64,000 nt of DNA from Chinchilla lanigera (lineage: Eukaryota; Chordata; Mammalia; Rodentia; Chinchillidae). The notes under the pieces are model-generated. The model was not told where the DNA came from. It was given only the letters and a program-made list of their open reading frames with translations, and ran no database searches. The first letter of the stretch is position 1. The number at the start of each line of letters is the position of its first letter. This document shows, piece by piece, positions 47,736-59,500 of this stretch. Both the position numbers and the translations under genes were made by a program. The stretch is taken from positions 24,938,872 to 25,002,871 of the forward strand of contig NW_004955417.1 in assembly GCF_000276665.1 (NCBI RefSeq), read 5' to 3'.

Positions 47736-49724
47736 TCTAATTGCTAGTTGTTCTTGACCAAGTTATTTGCCTTTCTGTCTCTTGGTTTCTTTTCTGACAA
47801 AATTAAGATCATCATAGTGCCTCACTCTTAGGATGTAATATGGTAATATGTCTAAAGTGTCCAGAATGGCACTCAGCAACTGATCGACACTTAGTAAATA
47901 CATGTTCCTGTTCTTCCATTAATATATTCTAAAAATCTGTTCTTACCCTTTCCAATTTACACATAAGGAAATAATGGGGTTTTCTTAGGAAACAAGTAAA
48001 ATACGAACCACTCAATCTTCCTCAGCAAGGTGCACAGCCTTATTTCCTTGCTTTCTTCACAGCTGTAGCTCTGCAGTATGTTATCCAAACCCTCACTCCT
48101 GTCTTCTGCTGACACTTCTGACGGCCAAGTTCCTCTGCTCAGCCTTTGTACATTCTTCCATATGAAACACTATCTCTCCTCTCTAGCAGTATGTTATCTG
48201 TGTTCAGTCCTCCTCACAGCATTGGTCATACTCTGTTGTCATAGACTTCCCCACTATCTCCTTTCATCTAAGCACAAGTTCTGAGTCTTGCCCTTTCACA
48301 CTTGAAGTGCATGCTGCATTTCCAAGACTTCTTCCTTCTGCTGGGGAGCAACAGAAGCAACCTTCTGTATGGTACCACTCCAGAGAAAGGTGTCCATATG
48401 GGTCAGTTTAGAAAGGCTTAAGAAGTCATTGAGGCCCCAGCCGCATGCCTTCCTCCATGTGTAAGGAAAGCTTCACTATGTAATGCAAATCAACACATCA
48501 GTGATGAGAAAAATAGCAACTGGATATGTTCAGTGGAGTTAGATAGGACACCCTGCAGCTTTTAGAGCAGTTTTCCTTTTGCTCTGTTGCTGGTACAAGA
48601 TGAAGCTATGGAGTCTCAAGGCTAACTCCACTCTCCTCCCCCTTGTTCTCTTGGATAATGTGCCCAATTCTCTGGCTGCCCCCAAATCCTATGAAGGTGC
48701 CCCATATTCCACCCAGCTGGGTGCCCATCAGCCTGTGTTTTTCTCTCCTAACTTCCTATTCTACATCCAGGTCACTACTGAAGCATTATAGGCTATTTCA
48801 CTTCTCTCAGAGTCTTCTTTTTTATCCTCAAGAACTGCAGCCACACATTTTCTCTTGTAAATCAAAAGCTTTTCCTTTCAATTATTGTGTCTGATGTGGG
48901 CTTCAAGAGCTCGTTTTGAAGTTAAAAACAAAACAAAAATCAAGGGGTTTTTTGTTTGCTTTCTGTCTGTTTTAAAAATCCTGATTCTGTGAGAATTATT
49001 TTTTGGATGCTTCTAACTGAGTAAAAAATGGTCAAATACAAAGAAGAGCAGAGAAAAAATTACCAAAGTTGACATTTCAGTATAGTATATTTGAGATGAC
49101 TTTATAGTATAGATGTTTGCCTACATCACATCTTTCCTAAAAATTATAAACTCCTGCAAGCTAAAGGTTTAATCTTGTCTCTCTGTATATCCTCTCCAAA
49201 TATTAAACCTCTTTTCTTACATAAGTAGTAAATATTTGTTGAATTGAATTGAAAAAGAAAAATATATATTTTTTGAAAATCCAAGGGCACAGCCACATAG
49301 AATAACTTGGTACATAATAAATACACAGACCCTGTAATGTACCAACCAACAAATCCAGATTTACTAAGCAATGGTATTTTTAAAATTAAAATATGCTGAG
49401 AAATGTTTTAGCCTTGTTCAAAAGACCACATTATAAAAAAAATGCTAGTGGGAAAAGGAGCATTGAGATGTTCCTTATACATCCTGCTAGAATTCTATAT
49501 AAATCTAAATAAATTATAACTCACTTGATTATTTATACCTGTGCAGGCAACTCCAAAGAATATTATTTGTATAAAATGAAGGGATATTCATTGGGCATAT
49601 TGGAAATGAAATTTGGAAAAATGTTTCCTCTGATTTTGGATGTATAGAATATTGTCTGCCTAAAATAATTCATCTTTTTATTTCATTGTGCATTTTTGTT
49701 GTTGCTTCTATTGTTTTTCTTCAG

Positions 49725-49778
49725 GTGACAAAGGAGAGAAGGGTTTGCTTGGGATACCAGGAGTGAAAGGCAAGGCAG
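49725..49778 (+). CDS. COLEC10: COLEC10 coding exon 4: collagen-like region, last part
   Basis: 54 bp, phase 1-1, residues 98-116: GDK GEK GLL GIP GVK GKA G. The strong acceptor (TTGTTTTTCTTCAG) and donor GCAG|GTATGA are visible. GIPG provides a potential hydroxyproline site and GLLGIP tightens the C-terminal end of the triple helix. Confidence 0.94.
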
Positions 49779-51201
49779 GTATGACATGCTTACTTTTTGC
49801 TTTGATTTCTAGCATCATTCCACCTTTGTTCATCTCAACAATAAATAGTTTTTACAGAACAAAGCTCTTTGTTCTTTCACAAAACGGTATGCCTAGCCTT
49901 CTTTTTCCTGGGCCAGAGGAAAGAGAAACTTTCCTCTCCATTTGCTGGTGATTTTCCAAGCCCTGGGGAAGGAGAGGAGATACATTCCAATTCCATTCCT
50001 GTCCTATTTGCTATTGAAAGAGAGCCCAGTACAGAAGTGACCCATCATTCCTGGAACCCAAGAGGAAAATCTGAAGCAGAGCTTGGGTCAGCATGCCATG
50101 CCTGGTGTTCCATTAGCATCCCAACCAAACCTCAACCTTCAAGCTACCAGCAGCAAGCTGATCCACAGAGACCCTTAGTGACAGAATGACCTCTCAGTGG
50201 CCAGGCAGGTGCCCCTGGGTACTAACTGAGTTATATGTTCAGTATCTTATGCAAGGAAAGAAGGTAAAGTATTCTTGATGTGGTTCAGTTGTTTCTACTC
50301 GTGCAGAAATATGCAAGATGAATTCAAAGTACTTCTCCACATGCCTCTATTTACCTACAAATATGGATACAATTCAGCCACAGACTTTTTTCTTTTCGCT
50401 AATAAAATTATTTTTATTTTTCATGCTACCAAGAAAAAAGCCAAAAGTAATGTTTATGTAAAACAGCCATTAAATTTTAAAAGGGAATCATCTGAATTTT
50501 ATATCACTTTCCTTGTAATTGCTTCTCTCTCATAATAATATCAGTATACAGTTGAAAATGTAGGTGAGAAAAGAAATTAAAATCAACAAATTAAATAACA
50601 TATTTAAAATAACAAATTAAAATCATGGTTAATCCACAAATGGGACAGCTAGCTTTTGAAACTCTAAGTTGGTTCTCTTTGCAGGAAATAAATGTAGCCC
50701 TTGAAGCATGCAAGTCTACTTCCCGGGGATAATCAGAATTAGCATTCTATTGAATTCTGAAGTTTCTCCTATCTTGGGAGAGCTGTGTGAGCTACTGAAT
50801 AATGCAGTAACAGAAGAGAGGCCTGCTGCAAATACATTCTAAGGGAGCTGTAAAAATGTTATTCTGAGAGGGAGCGGACAAGTTCTGTGTTCAACCAAAT
50901 GCCAAATGCGTCACAATGTGTGTGCAGTGGGGTGTCATATTTATTCTTCTTTGTAAAAATCTAGTTTAGCATTGTTTCTTACTCATTCCTAACATTTAAA
51001 AAGATATTTTTCTGAATTTCTAAACATCTTATAAATTGGGAAGTTTGTTTTAAATAAAAGGTCAAATGCATAGTCACTCACAGAAAGCCTTCTTCAGACT
51101 AGAAAAAGACAGCACTGTAAATGCTGAGAAGGCAGAAGATGCTCTTCCAGCTGGTGTGCACCTACCTCAACCTTGAACTCACAGTTTCTGTCATTTATAA
51201 G
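49779..51201 (+). other. COLEC10: COLEC10 intron 4 (1.42 kb)
   Basis: Phase 1, GTATGA...TTATAAG. No repeat recognised. The pyrimidine tract before the acceptor is poor. Confidence 0.92.
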
Positions 51202-51297
51202 GTACTGTCTGTGACTGCGGAAGATACCGGAAAGTTGTTGGACAACTGGATATCAGTGTCGCCCGGCTCAAGACATCTATGAAATTTGTCAAGAATG
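51202..51297 (+). CDS. COLEC10: COLEC10 coding exon 5: Cys-containing hinge and coiled-coil neck
   Basis: 96 bp, phase 1-1, residues 116-148: TVCDCGRYRKVVGQ then LDISVARLKTSMKFVKN. Cys119 and Cys121 lie just after the collagen helix. The hydrophobic spacing L131/I133/V135/L138/M142/V145 suits a trimeric coiled coil that registers the three lectin heads. The acceptor (TCTGTCATTTATAAG) is weak in pyrimidines compared with the other introns; the donor is AATG|GTGAAC. Confidence 0.94.
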
Positions 51298-52024
51298 GTG
51301 AACATTGTCTCTTTTGCTTGTTGCCCAATACCTTATGTCTACCTATTTCATCTCTTTCACCACTGTATTTCCTAGACAACACCTTGTATTGGGAAAAGAC
51401 CTACTGGGATGGTATCACCAGTTTCAGGGCTACTCAACATGCTAATCATCCACCCAAAACCCAGGACAATTCAAGTCCACTCCATGAATTCGTGCATATG
51501 TGCCTAGCTATCAATAGGTAAAGAGTTTCCCCTAGGAGAGGAGAAAAAAGTAGAATGTGACAAGCTGTGTCTTAAGAATAAAAAGGGATAGCAAGAGTCA
51601 AATAGAAACAGCACCTCAGAAAGTAGAAGTAATAACATAGCTACTTTCTCGAGTAGTGGAGACAGTGCAGGACTATTAGCATCAAGGCCCGGAGTCTTTA
51701 TGTAATTGTAATGTAAGTGCAGTGATTAAACTGAAGCTTAGAGAAGTCTTTCCCATAGTTACAGACATAATAGGCAGTAAAGCAGAGACTCTGAGTGCAA
51801 GCTTTCCTGACTCCTCCCCCATAGTACAAATCGGTACAAACCTTATGCATTTCTCTAAGGTTTTGTAACTTCCTCCAGTGATCACTTTATATCCCTCTTC
51901 CATCTCCTTATTAACAATAGTTCTTTTAAAGTGGAAAGGGCTTATGTATTCTTTTCTGAGAACTACGTTACTGAGGGAATTATTACAGTTAACAGTTGCA
52001 ACTGGTTTCATGGTTTTTTAAAAT

Positions 52025-52330
52025 TTTTTCCTCAAATATTACTTTTTACCAGTCCATATTTGCAGCACACAGTGATCACACTCCTCCTTAGAAGTGGGTC
52101 CATGCATTTAACACACCTTCATCCTTTTTATGTCCCATGCCCTTTCCCTCCTTTCCCCTCCCTCCTTCTCTTGGTCCTCTCTCCTTGAAAAAGATCTGTT
52201 TCCTATTATCTATCTTTTATTTTGCTCTTTATTTATGTTTTGGACTTCTCACATACAAGAAACCATGTAATATTTAAGCACGTGTGTCTGATTTATCTCA
52301 CTTGACATGATCTCAAGATTTCAAGCTTTT
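52025..52330 (-). mobile_element. L1 3' UTR fragment (antisense)
   Basis: On the - strand: CTTGAGATCATGTCAAGTG, AGATAAATCAGACACACGTG, ACATGGTTTCTTGTATGTG, AGAGCAAAATAAAAGATAG, the same family as 45180-45845. Confidence 0.6.
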
Positions 52331-52625
52331 GTATTTTATTTATCATATTCCAGGTATTTGTACTGCACGTTATTAGAAGCATTCAGGTGCCATCTTGTAA
52401 TACTAGACACATAGGAAATATTTGATGTTAAATAGTCACCTTAATAACAGTTCTGGTTGTATCCCATAGTAAAGATTCTATGTCTGACATAACTTCAACC
52501 ATCATGAATGAACCAAACCCCAAAGGTATGTCATAGATGAATAGTTCTTAAAGTCATAGTGGTCATAGATTTATTTGTGAATGAAAGTTATGAACTCTAA
52601 GGTAAGGTATATATGTAGATACCTC

Positions 52626-52685
52626 TAAATGCCAACATACCTTGGTCTTTAATTGGTCTTTAATGCCAAGGTAACTTGGCATTTA
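52626..52685. repeat. Inverted repeat, 20-bp arms, 20-bp loop
   Basis: Arm TAAATGCCAACATACC.. (52626-52645) pairs with ..GGTAACTTGGCATTTA (52666-52685) at 18 of 20 positions. The loop contains GGTCTTTAAT twice in part. Confidence 0.85.
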
Positions 52686-52800
52686 CATTCCATTTATTGA
52701 ACCCAGAATGACTCTAAGTCCCTAGTTCTTAGACTCTAATTTAAGACTCTAATTTACGTTCCATTTTATGAACTCAGAATCACTCTAAGTCCCTAGTTCT
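52685..52800 (+). repeat. 71-bp tandem duplication
   Basis: ACATTCCATTTATTGAACCC (52685) and ACGTTCCATTTTATGAACTC (52756) start two copies, each continuing to CTCTAAGTCCCTAGTTCT. A smaller AGACTCTAATTTA direct repeat sits between them. Confidence 0.85.
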
Positions 52801-52994
52801 GTCCTGAAACTCAGGTAGTAACTCAGTCTCCCTCTTGTAGCTGAGAAGAAATATGGACAATCTCAGGGTATAAGTTCATGTACCAGATATTTGATTTCAA
52901 GTGGACACACTTGTGCATTATTACAGTATCAGTTCAATAAATATCTGCTATCTCCTGGAATGTTCCAGTCACTGGGATTAAAGAGCATCAAAGA

Positions 52995-53021
52995 GAGCTC
53001 CCTTTGGCAGCACATATGCTC
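52995..53021 (+). pseudogene. 3'-truncated U6 snRNA retropseudogene with target site duplication
   Basis: GAGCTCCCTTTGGCAGCACA and the following TATGCT match the first 26 nt of U6 snRNA at about 22 positions. It is flanked by AAGAGCATCAAAGA (52981-52994) and AAGAGCATCACAGA (53022-53035), matching 13 of 14. There is no A-tail. This fits the known class of tailless retropseudogenes mobilised by L1. The homology is short, so chance cannot be fully excluded. Confidence 0.55.
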
Positions 53022-53613
53022 AAGAGCATCACAGACATAAACAATGTCCTCAAGCTGAGTAGAAAAGACTCACAAATAAACCACTGGAGTGGAATGTGCT
53101 GAATGCTGTAGAAGAAGAGGAAAGGGCAGTATAGATGGAGGCAAGAATCCACAGGCACCACTGTCTGTGCAGGGACTTGAAAGACTTCTTACAGGAGAAA
53201 TCATTTCTACTGAGATCTCAAAGGCAAGTAGGAGTTTGACAGGTAGAGAAGTATTAAGGTGACTTACCAGGGATAGATGTGGCAAAGAGAAGAACAAGTA
53301 TAGCTAAGACATAAATGAGGCTGGGAAGAGTGGTATGGGATAAGTGGGTGACAGTTTGAGTGACCAGTCTTTGTCAACCTAGCTGGACAGCTGTGTCAGG
53401 AACTGAGCAGGAAGGTGGGGGGACCAACAGAAGACTTTAGTTCTCTTCATAGTAACTAGAAAGGCAAAGAAAAAGTCAAGCCAATGACTACCTCTTGACA
53501 GGGCCTTGCAAGATAATTTGTGGATGGTGAATGCATGAATTTCAATCTGGCAATGATACATCTATCTTCCCTTTTAAAGATGCATAATGATGCTCTTCTT
53601 TTCCTCCCTGCAG

Positions 53614-54005
53614 TCATAGCAGGGATTAGAGAAACTGAAGAAAAGTTCTACTACATTGTGCAGGAGGAGAAGAACTACAGGGAGTCCCTGACCCATTGCA
53701 GGATTCGGGGTGGAATGCTAGCCATGCCAAAAGACGAAGCCATCAACACCCTCATCGCTGACTACGTGGCCAAGAGTGGCTTCTTCCGCGTGTTCATTGG
53801 GGTGAATGACCTTGAGAAGGAGGGGCAGTATGTGTTCACAGACAGCACCCCACTGCAGAACTACAGCAACTGGCAAGAGGGGGAGCCCAGTGACCCCTAT
53901 GGGCACGAGGACTGCGTGGAGATGCTGAGCTCAGGCCGATGGAATGACACCGAGTGCCATCTTAGCATGTACTTCATCTGCGAGTTTGTCAAGAAGAAAA
54001 AGTAA
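53614..54005 (+). CDS. COLEC10: COLEC10 coding exon 6: C-type lectin domain and stop
   Basis: 392 bp including the TAA at 54003-54005, residues 148-277. The lectin fold cysteines are Cys176, Cys248, Cys262 and Cys270. The sugar/calcium site is EPS (238-240) with WND (257-259); EPS in place of the mannose-type EPN is normal for this protein in mammals. Potential N-glycosylation sequons are N230-Y-S and N258-D-T, the second inside the calcium site and probably unused. The C-terminus is a KKKK run. The acceptor CTTTTCCTCCCTGCAG is strong. The open frame extends 94 bp upstream of the acceptor by chance. Confidence 0.97.
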
Positions 54006-55299
54006 CTTCCCTCCTGCCACACATTTGTTACTTCCTTGTGACTAGCACTGCAGTTATCTGTATCCATCTCTGTCTTCCTAATTACACTGAATTCACTCTG
54101 ACTCAAATGAGAAATACTACTTGGGGGTTTGGCATCTTCACAGCATGCTCTTGGTGCCAATTCTGACACTATTAATGATGTATTACTGACCCAAAAGCTC
54201 AGCAGGTGCCGTGGGCCCTGAGAAAGAGAGTTCAAATTACTATTTGGGCAGAAGGTATTTGCCTGTGTCTCCCATGAAATGTTTTTTGGGATTCTTCTTT
54301 TACCATTTCTCCCTATGGCCCCATCCACTGCAGATGCATGAATAGTTGCTTGGTGATGGTTAGGTTGGTCAGTGTTGACTAGGCTTCCCAGCCCTTGCTC
54401 AAATTCAGACGTATAAGTGGCCTTCTGTGAGGAATAGTAAAGTATTTCCTACCTTTGCACTCCATGATTAGACCACTCACTCACATGGCTATGGCCACAT
54501 TTGAAAGTTCCCCTTGTTTGTAGAGACATGGAAATGTTTCAGCACAGTGTTACTGTAAGAAACTTCAAGCTTACTGACCTGTTACAGACCATGAGGAATC
54601 ATAGCAATTTTTTGTGCTGTTGATCTAAAACCTTCCAAAAAGTAAACCAGGCAGGCTCCTTGGGCTCCATTTTGGAGACCCACACCTTTTTCCCAGGACC
54701 CTAGATTTTTAACTGTCTGGGATAAGGAATTCTGGAAATTGAAATAGAAAAGCAAACCGTGTGTGTTTCCAAACAATATAATTCATACTCCTCTGGCTAA
54801 GTTGCCTTCTGCTGTCAACATGACTCCATTTTTCCTCATCAAATTTTTATTCATGTGGACTTTCCTCCCCTCAAACTTAGAGATAGCAGAAAGGGCATTG
54901 AGAAGCCTTCAGAAAATTCTAGAAATTTCAACTTGCTGCCACCATCAAGGCTCCAAGCTCCTCCTTGCTGCCTCTAATACCTATATCACTGATGTGGGAC
55001 CCATCTATGGTCTTAGGTTGTAAAATACCCATGCTGGAGATACCCTTTGCACTGCTTTGACAGCACAGGACTGTGTCAGGCATGGAGCCTGGAACATGTA
55101 GAGAATTCACATTTCCTAAGTTGGTAAAAATCTTACTTTGAGTGGCAGATCAAACCTCAAAGCAGCTTTCACTTGACATTTAAGGATAAACAGTTCAATG
55201 CAACTCTAGATAACCCCCTTATAAACTGATGCTCCAGTTATGGTTTGTGACATATGATTAGACTGTGTAGAATGCTGGCAAAATGGTTAACGAAATAAA
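54006..55299 (+). other. COLEC10: COLEC10 3' UTR and candidate polyadenylation signals
   Basis: No canonical AATAAA occurs between the stop codon and 55294-55299 (GAAATAAAAG). A second AATAAA lies at 55449-55454. An earlier end is possible at the variant AATAGA near 54742, which is followed by a GT-rich GTGTGTGTTT at 54760. Which site is used cannot be settled from sequence. Confidence 0.5.
55294..55299 (+). terminator. COLEC10: First canonical AATAAA downstream of COLEC10
   Basis: AATAAA within ACGAAATAAAAGAAAC. The sequence downstream is not strongly GT-rich, so this is a candidate only. Confidence 0.35.
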
Positions 55300-56319
55300 A
55301 GAAACAGATCAACAACATATGTTCTCGCCAAGCCATCTGTCCATGATTTCACCCATGACTAACTGGTTATGAGATAGGATTTAATGAGTTCTATGGGTTG
55401 GACAAGGGTCACAATTTCACATCCTACTGGGGCCAGACATGTGATGTAAATAAACACAATGACATAGGCGAGAAGCCGGGTGCACTGAACACAGCTTGCA
55501 CTTCTGCGGTTGCCAACTGCTCCTCGGTTGCTGCTGATCTTGCTGTGGAGGAACCAGTGTTGCTTCGTGGCCTGACATTTTAAGAGAAGTCAAAAAGCTG
55601 GATTTTTATATCTTCACATTTTTAAACGTTGACAACTAATTAATTTATAACCCAGATTTTAATTCATACAAAACGGCAGTAGCCAAAATTGTGATCTTTC
55701 CATTTCTCTCCTCTGGGGAAAAACTCTGAAGTTTCTAAGCAAGGAGAATGGCATAGGATATGATGACATCAATATCAAGAGATTTCTCATTCCTTTCTTA
55801 TTCAGTTTAGGTGAATAGTAGACATTTGTTGAATGCTTAATATTTCTCAGGTTATTAAACTACTTACTTAGTCTTTCTGAAAATGTGGCAAAGAGTATTT
55901 TAATGGCAGGGCAGCTTAACAAAATTACAAAGTAAGACACTGCTATTAAGCCAGTGTCTTCATATAGAATGCCAGCCAAGACCATGAGGAACAGGAAGAG
56001 CTAGAGAAACATGCAAGAAAGACCAGGATTAATATAGGCAGGAAGAAAGGGCAAGCACTGCCCAGGAGTGACTCCCATTCAGAGCTATGTGCTGATTTGT
56101 TCTAGGTTCCCCAGCGGATGAGTATTTATAGTAGATGTTGCAAATGCTGCTATTTCTCTGATGAATATTATAATACAGCAGTGATCTCATGACTCATCTT
56201 TGCTGCAGATGCATCCAGGAGACGATGACAGAGCTTCAAAAAACAGGATTCATCCTGCAAACTTGCCTGGAAAAAATTTTGAAGGCCTCACACCTTGAAT
56301 TAGAATTACTATGAAAAAA

Positions 56320-56545
56320 CTTACGTTCATGAAGCACTTTGTGCTTTTATGAAATGTCTTTGCATATCATTGTTCATTTGATTCTGATAAAGTCTTAATG
56401 TGTGAAGGGCAAACATTTTACCGCTGTTTTCCCAGTGAGAACACTCAGACCCAAAGAAGCAAAGAAGTGTAAGAAGGTCAATTCCCCTGAGAGGTTTGAA
56501 ACTGCCAGTCTAAGGTCTTCACATCCAGCTTCTGCCCACTTACTC
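56320..56545 (+). mobile_element. MIR SINE
   Basis: TTCATGAAGCACTTTGTGC, GCATATCATTGTTCATTTGA, TTTTACCGCTGTTTTCCCAG and GAGAGGTTTGAAACTGCC follow the MIR order. Confidence 0.55.
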
Positions 56546-59500
56546 TGGGATGGAAAGGAAGTTCATCCGCAGAGCCCTGGAGTGACTTGGGTTCAGGTCA
56601 TCTGTCCCCATTATGTTTCACACAGACACTGGGATGCAGAAACTCACATGGCCCATGTTCACTGGCTTATTTTTGCTTCACAAAAGTCTATGGAATGCAG
56701 CAGTGTTGAGGAGGTAACTTAGTGAAGTCTCTGTACAATTTCACAGATAACTCTATGGAGAGGAGTCCAATCAGACATGTGAAGGTCAGGATTTGACCAA
56801 AATAAAACTGACAGTGTAATTATTTCACCATTAAAGATTTCACTAGAGAAATGACTTAAGTAGTTAGCATTTAAAATCAGTTTTCTTCTCCCAGTTTTGA
56901 ATTTATGCTAAAATTTTCAGGGATATTTCTGGATACCTCACAAGTACCACATAAATCAATAAGGGAAGATAGTAAAAGAAAAAATTCATAACCTCACAAC
57001 CCTGTCTTTTCAAAGTAACACATTCATTCATCAGGCCAGGAGATGTGGCTTCCATCCAGAGTCACCTTCCAAACACAGGAAAAAATGTGTATTCCCTGGG
57101 TGGAGAAAGACATAGCAAACATCTATTCACTTTAAATTACTCTCTCATTAAAAGTGTTGGAAATTTTTTAATACATTTTATCTTGATTAGATCTGTGTTA
57201 CGCATATAGGGTTGCTTTGATTATCTTTAACCAACTAATTTTTAGCTCCCTAGCGTGAGTATTTTGAAGCAAATGGTGTCCGTGGAATGGGAAAGGTAAA
57301 CTAAACAGCATCGCTCATAGTGTCATCAACAGATGGAGACCAGAGTTTTGCAGGCGCTATGACTGATAGGAAAATGATGGTGGATTCCATAAAGGGGAGA
57401 CACAGCTTAGCAGCATTGCTTAGAAATTCAAAAGGTGGATCTAGTGTCATGACGGCCTCGATGCCAGTACTGACTGTTCCATTTACCATCCATGTAGGGG
57501 AGACACAGTCAGTGCTCTCAGCCTTACTTCCTGATCTATATGGTCCTCCGCAAAGAATACTGTAACAAAGGAGGTCATAGAAAGAGTCATCCCATAGACT
57601 ACAGGTTACATCTGTGCAGTAAGACACACACATTATGACCAGGTACATGTGCTACAAGACACCCGTTGGAAAGAAACAATCTGTATTTTAAGATATACAG
57701 AAATTACCCAAGTGTATATGTATTTCACAAAAATATTATATAGTATGCATACTGAATATATGTAGATATACCAAATATGTGTATATACAAACAAGATAAT
57801 TTTCTTATCCTTATTTGTAGATGAAATTTTTATCTTCTGGGAGGTAAAGAAAATTGCCTGAAGTATTACTGCTTGTTTACTTAGAGCTCAGGTTCTTAAC
57901 TGGGGATAATTTTAATAGCATGTACACTTTTTGTAGTGTGCTATTTATCTAAACTTCTGTTTACTGTATGAAAATTAACCATTTTTTACACTGAAAGTAA
58001 AACCATTGAGGTTGTAAGGCTTTCATAATGTAGTATTATAGTATTTTCTTAATGTAGTATTATCTTGAGGTTGTAAGGCTAATGCAGTTAAATCCTTTAA
58101 AATTTGAAGAGAAAAGAATCTGTCACACCCTTTCAAATGTGGGCTGAAGGAAAGGAACACTTTGCTCTGAATATTGTATACATGAATCTTTTTATGAATG
58201 TGGGACTTTATTTTACTGTTCTTCTGGAACTCATGCGATCCATATTGGAACTTTTTTGGTAATCTGGTAAGTCTATTAAAATATCTTCCTTATAGAAAAT
58301 CAAAATCTGTTTCTCTCCAATTCCTTACTCTTGTCCTTGTTCCATCTTTTGCTGCTTGTACCTCAGAGGGCTGGGGCATCCACTGCATGCTCTAGCAGAA
58401 ATGACAAACCAGAAGAGGAGGAACTGTCCTCACTCTGTGACAGGTCTACAGGGCAGACACCTGCACATTCCTTAAAACCCAGATGGTACACCCCGTACCC
58501 AGCAAATCCAAACTGCATTGGGAGACATCAGTGACACAGATGCACACTGTGAATAGAATTCAAACTCAAATGGAGCACCTCCATCATAAATACTCCATTT
58601 TACAGGAAGAGGTCCACAGTGGACAGAGTAAAACCTCAAGGGTCAGAGGCTGTGAAGAGGTAGCTGATCAATCAGGGCACTTCAGAGGGTTCCAGGCAGG
58701 TGTACAAAGCCAGCAGAAGAATGAAGCCAAAATCTGAGTCCTTGAAGCTCACATGGAGAACAACTAGCAAGAGTATGGATTCAGTAAATAGTAGAATTTG
58801 TAAACTCATTCATTCATCAAAAATAGTTACAGAATGTCTAATACATTTTCGGCGGCACCCTGGAAAGAACTGGAAACTGGAGAAGACAGAGAAGACATCT
58901 ACCGCATGAACAGGGAAACTTTAGACTCATCGTACCTTAAGCCTACGGTGCTGAGCTTCAAGATTCAGAGCATGGTCAGGGTTATGTAATTACATCCTAT
59001 TTTTACATCTGTGTTATGTTACAACATAACAGTTCATTAAAGATGTACTGAAATAAATTGGACAAAGGAAAGTTTTATAAGAGTACTTGTATCACCCTTC
59101 TTGAAGAGTAACATCGACGCACCTGTTGGACCACATTAACACCCTCTTTTCACTTACTCATTTTGATGTGAACACTAAGTTCCCACAGCATGGCAGTGTG
59201 CGCACTCACCCAAACTAGCTCCTCACAAGATAGAATCTGTACCTGGGGTTGTGCATGAATGAACGCTGACAAGTGACAAAGGTTTCCCTTAATTTTCCCT
59301 GGTGACTTATACCCAACATTCAGTGAAACTCAGACCTTCCATACATTATCACTTTCATAATGACACAGGCAGGAATAGGGAGGAAGATGGCCTGCAGTCA
59401 CATATTTTACAATGCAGTTATTAAACAGTGAGCACTGCAACCCTGAATTAATCTCCATGCTGCAACTGAAGATGGGAGGTAATGCAATTCATATGCAGCT

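Larger units (their letters stand above)
37938..49724 (+). other. COLEC10: COLEC10 intron 3 (11.8 kb) overview
   Basis: Phase 1, GTAAGC...TTCAG. It holds an unclassified repeat-rich block (38940-40030), B1s near 41182 and 44796, an ID at 41667 inside an old L1 fragment, an L1 3' end at 45180-45845, an antisense L1M 3' UTR at 46855-47310 and two antisense MaLR LTRs (46445, 47368). No additional exon is supported. Confidence 0.93.
51298..53613 (+). other. COLEC10: COLEC10 intron 5 (2.3 kb)
   Basis: Phase 1, GTGAAC...CCTGCAG. It holds an antisense L1 3' end (52025-52330), a 20-bp-arm inverted repeat, a 71-bp tandem duplication and a U6-derived retropseudogene (52995-53021), all listed separately. 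A MER/L2-like old segment near 53030-53260 is possible. Confidence 0.93.
16206..54005 (+). other. COLEC10: COLEC10 gene, coding span (collectin liver 1, CL-L1)
   Basis: Six exons splice to an 834-nt CDS encoding 277 aa. Domain order: signal peptide (about 1-27), short N-terminal segment with Cys39, collagen-like region 47-116 (23 Gly-X-Y triplets, no interruption), neck with Cys119 and Cys121 and a coiled coil to about 150, and a C-type lectin domain to 277. Known role: a secreted liver collectin that binds sugars, forms CL-LK heteromers with COLEC11, and activates MASPs of the lectin complement pathway; it also guides neural crest cells (loss causes 3MC syndrome in humans). The sequence GKSGP at 89-93 matches the MASP-binding GKxGP pattern of collectins and ficolins. 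Every intron is phase 1, as usual for this family. No frameshift or premature stop is seen, so the gene appears intact. Confidence 0.97.

Noticed and set aside
53520..54005. A 161-codon frame as a single-exon lectin gene
   Set aside because: The first 94 bases are intronic, ahead of a strong acceptor (CCCTGCAG at 53613). The lectin part is COLEC10 exon 6, whose phase matches exon 5.
58006..58080. Direct repeat TTGAGGTTGTAAGGCT spaced 59 bp
   Set aside because: It is a simple small tandem duplication with no further structure.
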